Positions 45,652 through 54,793 of a stretch of 64,000 nucleotides of DNA are shown one piece after another. Numbering within the stretch: the first letter of the stretch is position 1; each line of letters opens with the position of its first letter. A model generated the notes under the pieces. It had not been told where the DNA came from and did not search any database. It saw only the letters and a program-made list of their open reading frames with translations. Position numbers and translations under genes: made by a program. Origin of the DNA: JABDMH01 sp050298535 (lineage in GTDB: Bacteria > Bacteroidota > Bacteroidia > Chitinophagales > Saprospiraceae); the NCBI GenBank assembly GCA_050298535.1, contig JBNKUI010000022.1, forward strand, positions 186,001 through 250,000, given 5' to 3'.

Positions 45652-46389
45652 CTACTCAGGAATCATGGGTACATCCATTAAAAGTATGGTGCCGCTCTGA
45701 ATGGTATTAATGTCAAAAGAGTCAGTTGCTTTAATCCCGAGGCCATCTCTTTTTGCCAGCGTCTGGCCAGCAATTTCAAAGGATCCCTCAATTACAAAGG
45801 CATATACACCGTTTTGTTCCGATTTAATATGATATGTCACTTGATGGCCGGTATCAAAATTACCCAGGTGAAACCAGGCATCTTGATGGACCCAGACTCC
45901 TTCATCATTAGGATCGGGAGAGAGAATTTGTTGTAATGTATTGCGGCTATCGGCAACATTGAGAGTAATTTGATCATATCTTGGCGTAACATTCATTTTG
46001 TTGGGAAACATCCAAATTTGTAGAAATTTTACTTCCTGGTCAGGGTTCTTGTTAAATTCACTGTGCTGTACCCCGGTACCTGCACTCATGACCTGTATGT
46101 CTCCCTGCCGTATTACGGTCATATTTCCCATGCTATCTTTGTGTTGCAGATCACCTTCCAAAGGAATGGAAACGATCTCCATGTTTTCATGAGGGTGCGT
46201 ATTAAAGCCCATTCCCCCAGCCACTACATCATCATTTAATACACGAAGTACCCCAAAGTTCATTCGGTTGGGATTATGATAGTGGGCGAAACTGAAAGTA
46301 TGATGTGAATTTAGCCATCCGTGATGGGCATGCCCCCGGGTCGTTGCTCTATGTAATATCAGTTCCATTTTATTTTGTTCATTAGACAT
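45652..46389 (-). CDS. pirin-family (cupin) protein
   Basis: A 245-residue two-cupin protein of the pirin/YhaK family. The N-terminal cupin carries HHTFSFAHYHNPNRMNFGVLRVLNDD, GFNTHPHENMEIVSIPLEGDLQHKD and the closing GTGVQHSEFN, with the three metal-binding His and Glu residues typical of bacterial pirins (HPHEN). The C-terminal cupin has a less conserved site and VYAFVIEGSFEIAGQTL. Bacterial pirins can be quercetin dioxygenases or redox sensors; which applies here is not readable. Confidence 0.93.
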   Translation of the reverse strand: MSNEQNKMELILHRATTRGHAHHGWLNSHHTFSFAHYHNPNRMNFGVLRVLNDDVVAGGMGFNTHPHENMEIVSIPLEGDLQHKDSMGNMTVIRQGDIQVMSAGTGVQHSEFNKNPDQEVKFLQIWMFPNKMNVTPRYDQITLNVADSRNTLQQILSPDPNDEGVWVHQDAWFHLGNFDTGHQVTYHIKSEQNGVYAFVIEGSFEIAGQTLAKRDGLGIKATDSFDINTIQSGTILLMDVPMIPE

Positions 46390-46510
46390 ACATTAAAAAA
46401 CTACATGACAGGGAGGAATGTTCATATTTAACTGAAGATGATTGCTGTCGGTCCAAAGATGGGGCCTGATTTATTTCATACAGGTCTTATATAGATACCT
46501 GGGAAACAGA

Positions 46511-46905
46511 TTACTCAGATACCAAGTTGATAATATCCATGGCGCTTTTTTGTAAATTTTGATGAATATCTGGTCCAGAGGTATTCGTGACAACAAAAAC
46601 ACCAATTTCTTGATCAGGAACCGGTGTCAACCAACTTGAGGTTCCGAATGCACCTCCATTCTGAAAGATTATTACGGATTGCTCTTCTCTCAACTGAATT
46701 TGCCAGAAAAGATCTGTTTCAAAACTCCCATATTGACCACCCTAAAGATGTTGGCGTGATGCTTGAATAAATGGGATTATCTGTCAAATAGTATTGCATA
46801 TATATTATCACATCGCTGATAGTAGAGATTATACCACCTTCAGCATTCATGTCTTTAATCGTTCTGCTTGGCATCTCTATACCGTTAGCATTATAAGCTT
46901 CGATT
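46511..46905 (-). pseudogene. broken serine hydrolase (beta-lactamase class C-like), C-terminal part
   Basis: Reading the minus strand, one frame gives YNANGIEMPSRTIKDMNAEG then GGIISTISDVIIYMQYYLTD (46900 to about 46770), the aaGGi.ST..D...fm motif of class C beta-lactamase-like hydrolases. A frameshift near 46745 leads to a second frame with GGQYGSFETDLFWQIQL, FQNGGAFGTSSWLTPVPDQE and IGVFVVTNTS, the usual last strand block of the same family. The N-terminal catalytic SxxK and YxN boxes are absent, so nothing active can be made. Confidence 0.75.
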
Positions 46906-46924
46906 TAGGATTTAGATGACTAAC

Positions 46925-48880
46925 TTATGCCTTTTCTACAAACCACATTTCCATTTCGTTTTTTCCTTTGACAAATATTTTTCCTCTAGGTTCGAATGCA
47001 AATTGTGGATCGTTTTTTATTAGGTCATAGGTTGATTTTGAAATATTCACTTTACCGACACTTCCATTACTTTCCATTCTGGAAGCTGTATTGACTGTAT
47101 CTCCCCAGACATCGTATTGAAATTTTTTCACACCAACGATGCCGGCAACGACCGGGCCCGTATGGATACCAACGCGCATCTCAAACCCCTTCTCACCTTG
47201 GTCTTTCTTTTCTTCAATTCGATGTGTGATAAATGCCTGCATTTCCAGAGCTGCAAGAATCGTATTGGTGACAGAATTGTCGGAGGGCACCGGTAAACCA
47301 CCTGCAGCCATGTAGGCATCTCCTATGGTCTTTATTTTCTCTATTTCATACTTTTCACAGATGTAATCAAAAGCCTGGAAGCACTCGTTTATTTCTTCCA
47401 CTAGTTCTTGGGCGGATAATAAGGCAGACTGTGCAGTATAACCCTTGAAGTCGGTAAATAGTATGGAGACAAGATCGAAGTCCCGGGCATCAGCTTTTCC
47501 TTTTATTTTTAATTCCTCCGCAATCTCAGCGGGAAGGATATTAAGCAGCAGATTTTCTGAACGCTGTTTTTCTTTTTCGATAATGGTTTTTGATCGGGTC
47601 ACATACCGCCATCGACTGAAAAAACCAGCCGAGAGAAGAAGAAAGAAAGCTCCTGAACCGATAGCCAGATTCCTATTTTTTTCCTTTTCTCGGATCTCCT
47701 CCTGGTGTGCCATTTCAATCTTTAGGTCCTTCTCTACCTGGAGAAGACTATCCTCCAGCACCTGTCGATCGAACTCCATCTGTTGAAGTTTGATGGTGCT
47801 CTCCTCTGATCGCATGCTGTCTTCCATCTCCAGCTTAACCTCAAGATAATTGAGAGCATCCCGTATATTGCCTGCCTGACGGTGAGTTTGATACAAACAA
47901 TCACAGGCATACTGCTGGTTGCCGATATCTCCCAATTTCCTGGCAATAGTAAGTGCTTTCTCGCAATGTGATTTCGATTCGGAGTATTTTTTTTGATCTC
48001 GAAACACCTCACCCATCGTCACCAGTGTGGTGGTTAAACCCTGCATATCATCGACTTCACTACTTAGTGCAAGACTCCTCCGCAAATATTCCAGCGCTTC
48101 TTCATAATTACCCTGATCGATCAGTATGCTGCCGATACCAAGAAGACCTGAAGCTATATCCAACTTGTTATTTTGACCTTCATAAATAGCAAGCCCCTTT
48201 TGGTAGTGCTCCATAGCTAGGTCATACTCCTTTTGATTCTCATAGACAGATCCCATATTGAGATACATGGGTGCATTTCCATCATCCCGACCTATACTAT
48301 TATTGATATCAATGGCCTTCTGATAGTAAAAAAGGGACTTTTCATAATCACCCTTACTATTATAAATACTACCAAATTCATTGAATATGGAACTCATACC
48401 GATGGAGTCCTGGATTTCTTCAAACATCTTTTGACTTCTTTCGTAGTATGAAATAGCCCGTATGAGATCCTCATTATCGTGGTAGATATATCCGGTGCGA
48501 AGGAGGATGCTGGCGGCGCCTAACTTATAATTGATTTCTTCCGCCTTGTCCAGACCTGCTCGATATGCCGCCAGAGCTTCTGGATATTGCCCCATACGAA
48601 AATGCAGATACCCTTTCAGACCGTACGCATCTACCAACATTATTGATAAATCTTGTTGGTCTACAAATTCGATGAGACTATCCGTGAAGAGGACGGCACT
48701 ATCTGGATTTGTGAAGTAATATCCTTCATTGATGAGATCAAAGAGTGCTTCAGATCGAAGTGAGTCTGGCATGGTCACATCACGCCATATTGCCTGGAGT
48801 GAATCCAGATTATCCTGACCATTTACATGTAGACATGTAAGTAAGAAAAACAACAGAATCTGTACACTTTTCATTGCCAT
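46925..48880 (-). CDS. membrane TPR protein with canonical class III adenylate cyclase domain
   Basis: A 651-residue protein: signal peptide, eight or more TPRs from about 60 to 360, coiled coil, membrane helix NLAIGSGAFFLLLSAGFF near 405-422, second coiled coil with ENLLLNILPAEIAEELKIKGK, then cyclase domain from about 470. The active site is complete and of adenylate type: FTDFKGYT (first Asp), EKIKTIGDAYMAAGG (adenine-reading Lys and second Asp), FQYDVWGDTVNTASRMES (second specificity Asp, Asn and Arg). It is expected to make cAMP in response to a periplasmic signal sensed by the TPRs. This is the only one of five cyclase domains here with this set. Confidence 0.92.
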   Translation of the reverse strand: MAMKSVQILLFFLLTCLHVNGQDNLDSLQAIWRDVTMPDSLRSEALFDLINEGYYFTNPDSAVLFTDSLIEFVDQQDLSIMLVDAYGLKGYLHFRMGQYPEALAAYRAGLDKAEEINYKLGAASILLRTGYIYHDNEDLIRAISYYERSQKMFEEIQDSIGMSSIFNEFGSIYNSKGDYEKSLFYYQKAIDINNSIGRDDGNAPMYLNMGSVYENQKEYDLAMEHYQKGLAIYEGQNNKLDIASGLLGIGSILIDQGNYEEALEYLRRSLALSSEVDDMQGLTTTLVTMGEVFRDQKKYSESKSHCEKALTIARKLGDIGNQQYACDCLYQTHRQAGNIRDALNYLEVKLEMEDSMRSEESTIKLQQMEFDRQVLEDSLLQVEKDLKIEMAHQEEIREKEKNRNLAIGSGAFFLLLSAGFFSRWRYVTRSKTIIEKEKQRSENLLLNILPAEIAEELKIKGKADARDFDLVSILFTDFKGYTAQSALLSAQELVEEINECFQAFDYICEKYEIEKIKTIGDAYMAAGGLPVPSDNSVTNTILAALEMQAFITHRIEEKKDQGEKGFEMRVGIHTGPVVAGIVGVKKFQYDVWGDTVNTASRMESNGSVGKVNISKSTYDLIKNDPQFAFEPRGKIFVKGKNEMEMWFVEKA

Positions 48881-48952
48881 GGATATCTGGGCCCATGATA
48901 AATATACAGTTTCTGAATGGTTACCTAATCCTGTCCATCGCCCTTTAGCGTC

Positions 48953-50200
48953 CTAAACGAATCCAAACGCAATGGGAAATATAAAGACTACGATCAATGT
49001 CCACCCCCAATACACAGGAAGAAAAATAGCCATATTCTTCTCCACCGCCTCCAGCATATCACCATGCTGAATACATTGGAATAATTGATAGGATACCATC
49101 ATAAGGTTCGTCAGTACCAATACGTTTGCACCCAACACTGCCAATCGATTTGGCGTGATACCCCATTCAGAAATTCTGAATAAAATGGCCGAAAGGGCAA
49201 TTCCATTTAGTAAAATGGTCACCATGGAAAGTGTGAACAGTAGCCAAATATTAATCTTGTCCGCCGTTTGATTGGTCTCCGCACAGGCAAATAAAATAAT
49301 AGCCATGACTCCGATCAGCAGTATATTAAACACCAGCAAAAACTCCCGGTCATTATAAGGATCTTTGCCTGTGAAAATGATGGCTCCCAGATAGATGAGC
49401 AGCATACATAATACCAGAGGAGTGAAGGCCCTGGCAACAATGGGAGAAATACTTTTAACAAGATGAGGATTGTTCTTAATCAGGTAGGTACTAAAAACCG
49501 GTACAGAAGCTAATCCTGCGAATGCAATATATTGCATATAAGTTTCGAGGGAGATATTGATGAGCTCAAACAATCCGACAGTTATTGCGCTAAATAGTCC
49601 ACCTGCCAATAAAAGTATGGTGCTCATCACCATGAGATCGCCATTGTATTTTAGAAAATCAACACGTAGACTGTACTTTGAGAATTGATCTCCAGTAAAC
49701 GCATAGCCGGGTAGAGCCCATATGAAGAGCGGCATATGAATACATGCCAATAGCAGCGTATCACTTTGATCATCAACGGGTAGTATGTTTATATAAACTA
49801 CACTAAGCATCAATATCAAAATCATGATAATTGCATGTTTGTACGGAATATTTTCTTTCCAACTGAAATAGATGGCGAGCATGGGAAGGAAAAGGAAACC
49901 GATATTTCGGAGATAGAATGAATCGTCATCTATGCCTGTAAAGAGTGGAATGTTGGCTACTAGCGCTGACAGAACCGAGAGAAAAACAATGATTGAGGTT
50001 TCCAATCTTGTACCCCATTGGATGGCGGATCGATCAAATTGTAAGCGCTCATACCAATATGTAGCCAGGAGGTGATTTTGGATTTCCGGATAAATGGCCA
50101 TGAAAGCCGGTTTAAATTTTCCCTTATTCTCCCTATATATTGTTTCCAGTTTTAAAGGAGAGTCCAGACTGTTTTTTATTTGTTCAATCATGGTATTCAT
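48953..50200 (-). CDS. polytopic membrane protein (DUF4153-like) regulated by the nearby wHTH
   Basis: A 415-residue protein with about eleven hydrophobic segments after a cytosolic N-terminal region of about 70 residues (KGKFKPAFMAIYPEIQNHLLATYWYERLQFD). The layout resembles the DUF4153 proteins of Bacteroidota, but no single motif is decisive. The gene has its own copy of the ACTTTG-N5-CAAAGT element 8 bases before the start, identical in position to that of the operon upstream, and thus appears to belong to the regulon of the winged-helix protein at 50246-50545. Transport or signalling function unknown. Confidence 0.65.
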   Translation of the reverse strand: MNTMIEQIKNSLDSPLKLETIYRENKGKFKPAFMAIYPEIQNHLLATYWYERLQFDRSAIQWGTRLETSIIVFLSVLSALVANIPLFTGIDDDSFYLRNIGFLFLPMLAIYFSWKENIPYKHAIIMILILMLSVVYINILPVDDQSDTLLLACIHMPLFIWALPGYAFTGDQFSKYSLRVDFLKYNGDLMVMSTILLLAGGLFSAITVGLFELINISLETYMQYIAFAGLASVPVFSTYLIKNNPHLVKSISPIVARAFTPLVLCMLLIYLGAIIFTGKDPYNDREFLLVFNILLIGVMAIILFACAETNQTADKINIWLLFTLSMVTILLNGIALSAILFRISEWGITPNRLAVLGANVLVLTNLMMVSYQLFQCIQHGDMLEAVEKNMAIFLPVYWGWTLIVVFIFPIAFGFV

Positions 50201-50208
50201 TTTAAAGT

Positions 50209-50225
50209 ACTTTGAAATACAAAGT
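50209..50225 (-). promoter_or_regulatory. operator copy 1: ACTTTG-N5-CAAAGT
   Basis: A 17-base dyad immediately before the start of the 48953-50200 gene (8 bases away). With the flanking AAAGT it also contains the palindrome AAAGTACTTT. A second copy with one changed loop base is at 51153-51169. Both occupy a position where a bound repressor would block ribosome or polymerase access. Confidence 0.75.
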
Positions 50226-50245
50226 GAATGAATAAAAAAAAGTTT

Positions 50246-50545
50246 TTATTTCTGAGATTGAATGAGTTTTTCCAGGGCTTCTATGTGCTTTTCAAATGCT
50301 TTTTTGCCTTCTTTAGTTATAAAATATTTGGTATTTGGTTTTCTTCCTATGAACGATTTTTCAACACGAATGAAGTTTTCTTTTTCAAGTGCTTTTAGAT
50401 GACTGGCAAGATTTCCATCCGTCACCCGGAGGTATTCTTTCAGTGCATTGAAGTCCAGGGACTCCTGCATGGTCAATACTGACATGATACCAAGCCTCAC
50501 CCGGTTTTCAAAGGCCTTATTTAATCCGTTCAGCAGGGATCTCAC
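50246..50545 (-). CDS. winged-helix transcriptional regulator
   Basis: A 99-residue one-domain regulator, started at the GTG 50545, which overlaps the upstream TGA (GTGA). It has KAFENRVRLGIMSVLTMQESLDFNALKEYLRVTDGNLASHLKALEKENFIRVEKSF and the wing GRKPNTKYFITKEGKKAF, the pattern of the ArsR/MarR-like 'transcriptional regulator' family often coupled to membrane proteins in Bacteroidota. Its most probable operator is the ACTTTG-N5-CAAAGT element found before both flanking transcription units, which makes it autoregulatory. No metal or thiol ligands are seen. Confidence 0.9.
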   Translation of the reverse strand: MRSLLNGLNKAFENRVRLGIMSVLTMQESLDFNALKEYLRVTDGNLASHLKALEKENFIRVEKSFIGRKPNTKYFITKEGKKAFEKHIEALEKLIQSQK

Positions 50546-51144
50546 CGTTCGTATTTAAGATGTATATAGATGCCATAGATCATGTTCATAAGACCAAATC
50601 CAATGGCCCAGATCAACACACTGTAGGATACGAAAATCACAGCAAGCAGGCCCAACAATGCTTGCAACACACCTAACATTTGGACTTCACGAAAAGTAAA
50701 ATGACCGGCATTGAAAAGTGCCAGGCCGTAAAAAATCAAACTAACCGGTGCAAGAAATGCAGTGAGATCCAAAGAAATAAGTATTAATAGCAGTAAACCT
50801 CCGACTACGAGTGGTGCGGCCATCGAAAGTAACATTCTGCGCGAGGTGGCATTCCAGGCACTTTGACCCTTTCTTTGAGCCCGCTGACGGGATAGGATCA
50901 TGGCGGTAACAATCGATATAATCAAAATGATGCTGGCAAGTAACAAAACACTTCCAAAGTTGGGTGCCTGATACAGTATATCATTGGGACGGAAGTTATA
51001 TAACGTATAGGCTATATACGCCCCAACCAGAGCATAGATTCCTGCCATGATACCTGCCCATCCCGACAAAGACAAAAATTTTGAAGATCGTTGCATCATG
51101 GTGCGGATTTCCGCCAGATCTTCCAAATAGTCCCTTTCTTTCAT
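50542..51144 (-). CDS. membrane protein of unknown function in the wHTH operon
   Basis: A 200-residue protein with a cytosolic N-terminal helix (RDYLEDLAEIRTMMQRSSKFLSLSGW) and about six membrane helices (GWAGIMAGIYALVGAYIAYTL; GSVLLLASIILIISIVTAMIL; MLLSMAAPLVVGGLLLLILI; others). It is the first gene of the operon and overlaps the regulator by 4 bases. Such trios, membrane protein, wHTH and second membrane protein, occur repeatedly in Bacteroidota. The role is unknown. Confidence 0.75.
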   Translation of the reverse strand: MKERDYLEDLAEIRTMMQRSSKFLSLSGWAGIMAGIYALVGAYIAYTLYNFRPNDILYQAPNFGSVLLLASIILIISIVTAMILSRQRAQRKGQSAWNATSRRMLLSMAAPLVVGGLLLLILISLDLTAFLAPVSLIFYGLALFNAGHFTFREVQMLGVLQALLGLLAVIFVSYSVLIWAIGFGLMNMIYGIYIHLKYER

Positions 51145-51152
51145 CTAAAAGT

Positions 51153-51169
51153 ACTTTGAAATGCAAAGT
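51153..51169 (-). promoter_or_regulatory. operator copy 2: ACTTTG-N5-CAAAGT
   Basis: Same dyad as at 50209-50225, also 8 bases before its start codon (51144). The two share AAAGTACTTTGAAAT and CAAAGT around one variable base. Confidence 0.75.
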
Positions 51170-51263
51170 ATACTAATACTGTGAATTTTCCAAATGCAGA
51201 CAAACATCAAAATAGATAATGTTCTAAGGTCCGCAATCGAATATGTTGTAAGTCAAGAACAGT

Positions 51264-53189
51264 TCATGATATATCGATGGGAATGTCAATATCGATATGG
51301 GTTCCGTTATTGGGCTCTGACTTGATTTGGATGTGTCCATTGAGATAATCCACACGAGACCGAATATTTCTCAGTCCGATGCCGTCAAAATTGCCATTAT
51401 TAGAGTTAAATCCGATACCGTTGTCCTCAACAGCGATTTTAAGTAGATCATCTTCCCGGGTTATTTGAACAGTGACCTGTGATGCATTTGCATGTTTAGA
51501 GATGTTGGTTATGATTTCCTGAACAATCCGAAAGATGGTGTCCTCCTGGCTCTCATTAAGAAAATAGTCCGCTCCTTCAATCTGCAAAGAGAGAGCCCAA
51601 TTATTATGTTCCGCATAGTCATGTACCAGGTCTTTAAGTGCTCCCACAAGTCCCACATCAATGAGAGATTGTGGCATCATGTTGTGTGATATCCGTCGCA
51701 CTTCATCACAGGCTTCATCTATGAGATTTTCGGTCTTATATATTCTTGGATCCTTATTCTCAGATCCCCTAAACAATGCATTGTAATGCAGCTTTACGCT
51801 GGCAAGGAGGCTTCCCAGACTATCGTGCAGATCGGTAGCAATACGCCTTTGTTCTGCTTCCTGACCTGTCAGCATGGCATCCAGGGAAACGATACGTTTT
51901 TCCTGCTGAAGTTTTTCAATCTCTTGTACGTGAAGAATTTCCTGCTGTTGGGCTATCTTTCTTTGATCTTCAATTAATTTATTCAAAACAAAATATAAGC
52001 TCACTCCCAAAAGGACCAGAATAATAGCGCTGGAAAGAAATACATTTCGCTGCCAAGTTTTTCGTTCAATTTCAATTTGTTGCGTCAAAATTTCTTTGTC
52101 TTTTTCAGCGACTCGGTAGGCTGTTTCCAGGCGATTTAGTTCGTTGGTTTTTTTCATATTGAAAATGGAGTCCTTCAGTGTAGAAAAAAGTAATAAGTAT
52201 TTGTAGGCACTATCCCTTTGATTTATTTCATTGTAGTTCTTTTGAAGTTTGTTGTAGATCTGAAGTAATTCTTCCTTATCTCCTATTTCATAGGACTTAG
52301 CCTTTGCGTTTTTAAATGAATTGATGGCTGCCTGATAATCTTGATCTTTTTCATTAATGGTCCCTTCAAGAGAAAGCGATCGAATGACTCCATTTTGATC
52401 ACCATGGCCATTTGCTATTTCAATAGCTCGTTGATTGAGTGATCGTGCACTATCTATATTATTCTCAATGATATATAGGTCGGTGAGGTTATGTAGTTCA
52501 TCAACAAGCAAACTTGTGTGATTTATATCTTCTGCAATACGGATACTATGAATAAATCGGTTTTTTGCTTCCTGCAGATTTCCTTTGTTCTTGTGGATAA
52601 TTCCAATATTTGCGGAAATACTCGCTATCGTATATTGGTCCTTTAGTCCTTCGGCAATGGACAACGCCTGTACATAGTATTCCAGGGCCTTCTCAAATTC
52701 CTTCAATCGCTCATAATTGATACCGATGTTATTACAGGCAGTGAGACGGTTTCTTTCCTGACCAAATTCATCCACGAGATTAAGAATTTGAATGTTTGTC
52801 TCTATACCTTTTTGATACTGACCTCGATAATATTCGACGATTCCACGGAGATTTAAAGCCTTAATTCTCACATATCCGAGCTCATGTTTTTCGGCCAGAT
52901 CCAATGATTCCTCAATATATTGGACTGCTTTTTCGTACTCTCCTTTAATAGTGCAATTACCACCCAGGATAGAGAGTCCTCTTTCCCATCCCCAGACGTA
53001 CGACAAGTCTTTGCTTTGTAGCAGTGCAGCGCTTGCAATACTGTCAGACCGGTCAATGTCCTGGTACCTGATCATCTCAGATACCGTGATCATGAGATTG
53101 ATCCTCTGGGTGTCAGTTTCTGCCATGCATGCCAGCTGCCAAAGGCTATCAGCTTTGTTATGACCGAAGGCCAAACTGGTAAACAGCAA
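51264..53189 (-). CDS. orphan TPR-containing sensor histidine kinase (HisKA_3 type)
   Basis: A kinase of about 641 residues. TPRs span about 55-340, then a coiled coil, one membrane helix (NVFLSSAIILVLLGVSLYFVL near 385-405), a second coiled coil, the HisKA_3 box RRIATDLHDSLGSLLASVKLHYN with the phospho-His, and an HATPase domain with EIITNISKHANASQVTV and VEDNGIGFN. No response regulator is adjacent. The start is doubtful: the only accepted start codon at the front is TTG (53189), but the reading frame continues upstream through a better signal peptide (KFQFFTYCLLFTSLAFG) that begins at a CTG at 53216. Confidence 0.87.
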   Translation of the reverse strand: MLFTSLAFGHNKADSLWQLACMAETDTQRINLMITVSEMIRYQDIDRSDSIASAALLQSKDLSYVWGWERGLSILGGNCTIKGEYEKAVQYIEESLDLAEKHELGYVRIKALNLRGIVEYYRGQYQKGIETNIQILNLVDEFGQERNRLTACNNIGINYERLKEFEKALEYYVQALSIAEGLKDQYTIASISANIGIIHKNKGNLQEAKNRFIHSIRIAEDINHTSLLVDELHNLTDLYIIENNIDSARSLNQRAIEIANGHGDQNGVIRSLSLEGTINEKDQDYQAAINSFKNAKAKSYEIGDKEELLQIYNKLQKNYNEINQRDSAYKYLLLFSTLKDSIFNMKKTNELNRLETAYRVAEKDKEILTQQIEIERKTWQRNVFLSSAIILVLLGVSLYFVLNKLIEDQRKIAQQQEILHVQEIEKLQQEKRIVSLDAMLTGQEAEQRRIATDLHDSLGSLLASVKLHYNALFRGSENKDPRIYKTENLIDEACDEVRRISHNMMPQSLIDVGLVGALKDLVHDYAEHNNWALSLQIEGADYFLNESQEDTIFRIVQEIITNISKHANASQVTVQITREDDLLKIAVEDNGIGFNSNNGNFDGIGLRNIRSRVDYLNGHIQIKSEPNNGTHIDIDIPIDIS

Positions 53190-53271
53190 GCAGTATGTGA
53201 AAAATTGAAATTTCAGGGTCGTGTCTTTTAATTAAGGTAATAATCAGGAAATGGATTATACAGTGTGGTTT

Positions 53272-54531
53272 TTACCTGTTCCTAATGCTTTTTAATTCTT
53301 TACGTAATTCCTGTACTGCCATCCACAATACCATAATCACCTCATTTGTATTAATTTCTTTGTCACTGCCCCGTCCCAGGATTGTATGGAAATCTTCTGC
53401 GATGAGGCCCATTTTATTCTGTCGATCTTTTTCCTCGCCAGAAAATACATCGGGTCTCCAGTCGTAATTCTGGACGTCTACTTTAGACATTTTCTCCAGA
53501 ATATTTTCAACGTCCACCTTACGAATGTTTTCCTTCAAACTACGCGATGAGCTCACTGTGAACATAGCGTCACCTGCATTTATATGAGAGTAGGTGCTAT
53601 TTCGGGTAATATCAAAATCGGCATCCGGAGTTGGGTCTCCCAAGCCGACATCACCTGACTGGGCGTTAATACTAATCTTGGATTGAAATGACACTGATTG
53701 CGAAAGATCTTTGATTTGAAAGCTTTGAGAGCTGGTTTCAATTCCCCAGTCCCGGTCTCCTTGTACATTATCTGTGACACTCATATGAAATTGAGTAAGA
53801 CTTTCATCCTGGATATGTAGTCTCGCCGCGGGATCATCGACCCCAATACCCACATCTCCTCCTTCGTCCAGTGTCATCCCAATTACGTTGTTTGTTCCAA
53901 AGTTGAGATTATTCTTGTCGCGGTGGATGATTAGTGCATCTCCATTATCTTCTACTCCTAGTTCCAGACCTTGTGTGATGTTACCGTTCGTAGCCCTCAC
54001 AAGAGATTCATTTGACCCAGATGAATGAATATGTAATTTCTCACCCGGTGAGGCGGTTCCTATACCGACCAAACCCTGACTGGAAATAGTCATTCTCTCC
54101 TGATTGTTTGTGCCCAATTGCAATCTGAGATTTTCCTTCTGTAGAATAGATGCAATGCCACTACTCATAATACCGATATGAAGTCCATCGGAATTTGACG
54201 TCCCCGTATTAAAGTTTGTGATTTGCATGTAGTTACTACTAGCACTTCCCAGGTGAGAATGAATATTATTCAACGGAGAATCTGTTCCAACTCCCACGCG
54301 TCCCCGGAATACTCCAGCTGCAAGAAAGCCTTGTGCATCGACACCAAACATACCTGAGGAACTAACTTTCAGTCCTGTTCCTAATGCTTCGTCGATGTGT
54401 ATTCCAGTACCACTCACCTCGCCAATAATAATGCCATCATCCGCAGATTCTATTTCAAGGCCTATGTCGACTTGTCCAAAAGTCAAGGAAATAAACAAGC
54501 TAATTGTTAGAAGGGTAAAGATTGATTTCAT
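53272..54531 (-). CDS. secreted tail-fibre-type protein with S74 chaperone C-terminus
   Basis: A 419-residue protein, started at MKSIFTLLTISLFISLTFGQ, a signal peptide; an in-frame ATG 17 codons earlier has none. The mature front carries four 10-residue units (GLEIESADD, GIIIGEVSGT, GIHIDEALGT, GLKVSSSGMF) of the same kind as the large repeat protein at 56890-58443. Then comes a fibre shaft with repeated VGIGT.SP and RLHI strings, and the C-terminal S74 block SSRSLKENIRKVDVENILEKMSKVDVQNYDW with KMGLIAEDFH. The last 70 residues would trimerise the fibre and may be cleaved off. A broken cousin lies at 11921-12215. Confidence 0.83.
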   Translation of the reverse strand: MKSIFTLLTISLFISLTFGQVDIGLEIESADDGIIIGEVSGTGIHIDEALGTGLKVSSSGMFGVDAQGFLAAGVFRGRVGVGTDSPLNNIHSHLGSASSNYMQITNFNTGTSNSDGLHIGIMSSGIASILQKENLRLQLGTNNQERMTISSQGLVGIGTASPGEKLHIHSSGSNESLVRATNGNITQGLELGVEDNGDALIIHRDKNNLNFGTNNVIGMTLDEGGDVGIGVDDPAARLHIQDESLTQFHMSVTDNVQGDRDWGIETSSQSFQIKDLSQSVSFQSKISINAQSGDVGLGDPTPDADFDITRNSTYSHINAGDAMFTVSSSRSLKENIRKVDVENILEKMSKVDVQNYDWRPDVFSGEEKDRQNKMGLIAEDFHTILGRGSDKEINTNEVIMVLWMAVQELRKELKSIRNR

Positions 54532-54793
54532 GATTTTATGAGTTTTCCTAAAGTTGAAGGGAAAACGATCATGATCCATCACCCAAATCAGGGGTTTTAG
54601 GGAATCCCTGAATTAAGTATGATACTAATTATCAGAAGGAAATAACACTATCCGTGATTTTTTCAACATACATAATGCAAGTCTCTCTTTTTTCTCTAGG
54701 TGAGTCCCATTCTCCAACAACAGAAAATACATGTGACATCTCCACCTTAGCCATTCTTCAATTGTGTCTACTGTAATGTATGAAGATAAATAG

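Noticed and set aside
40558..48880. CBASS-type second-messenger defence because of several cyclases
   Set aside because: These are class III cyclases, not CD-NTases, and no Cap effector, SAVED or TIR protein is nearby.
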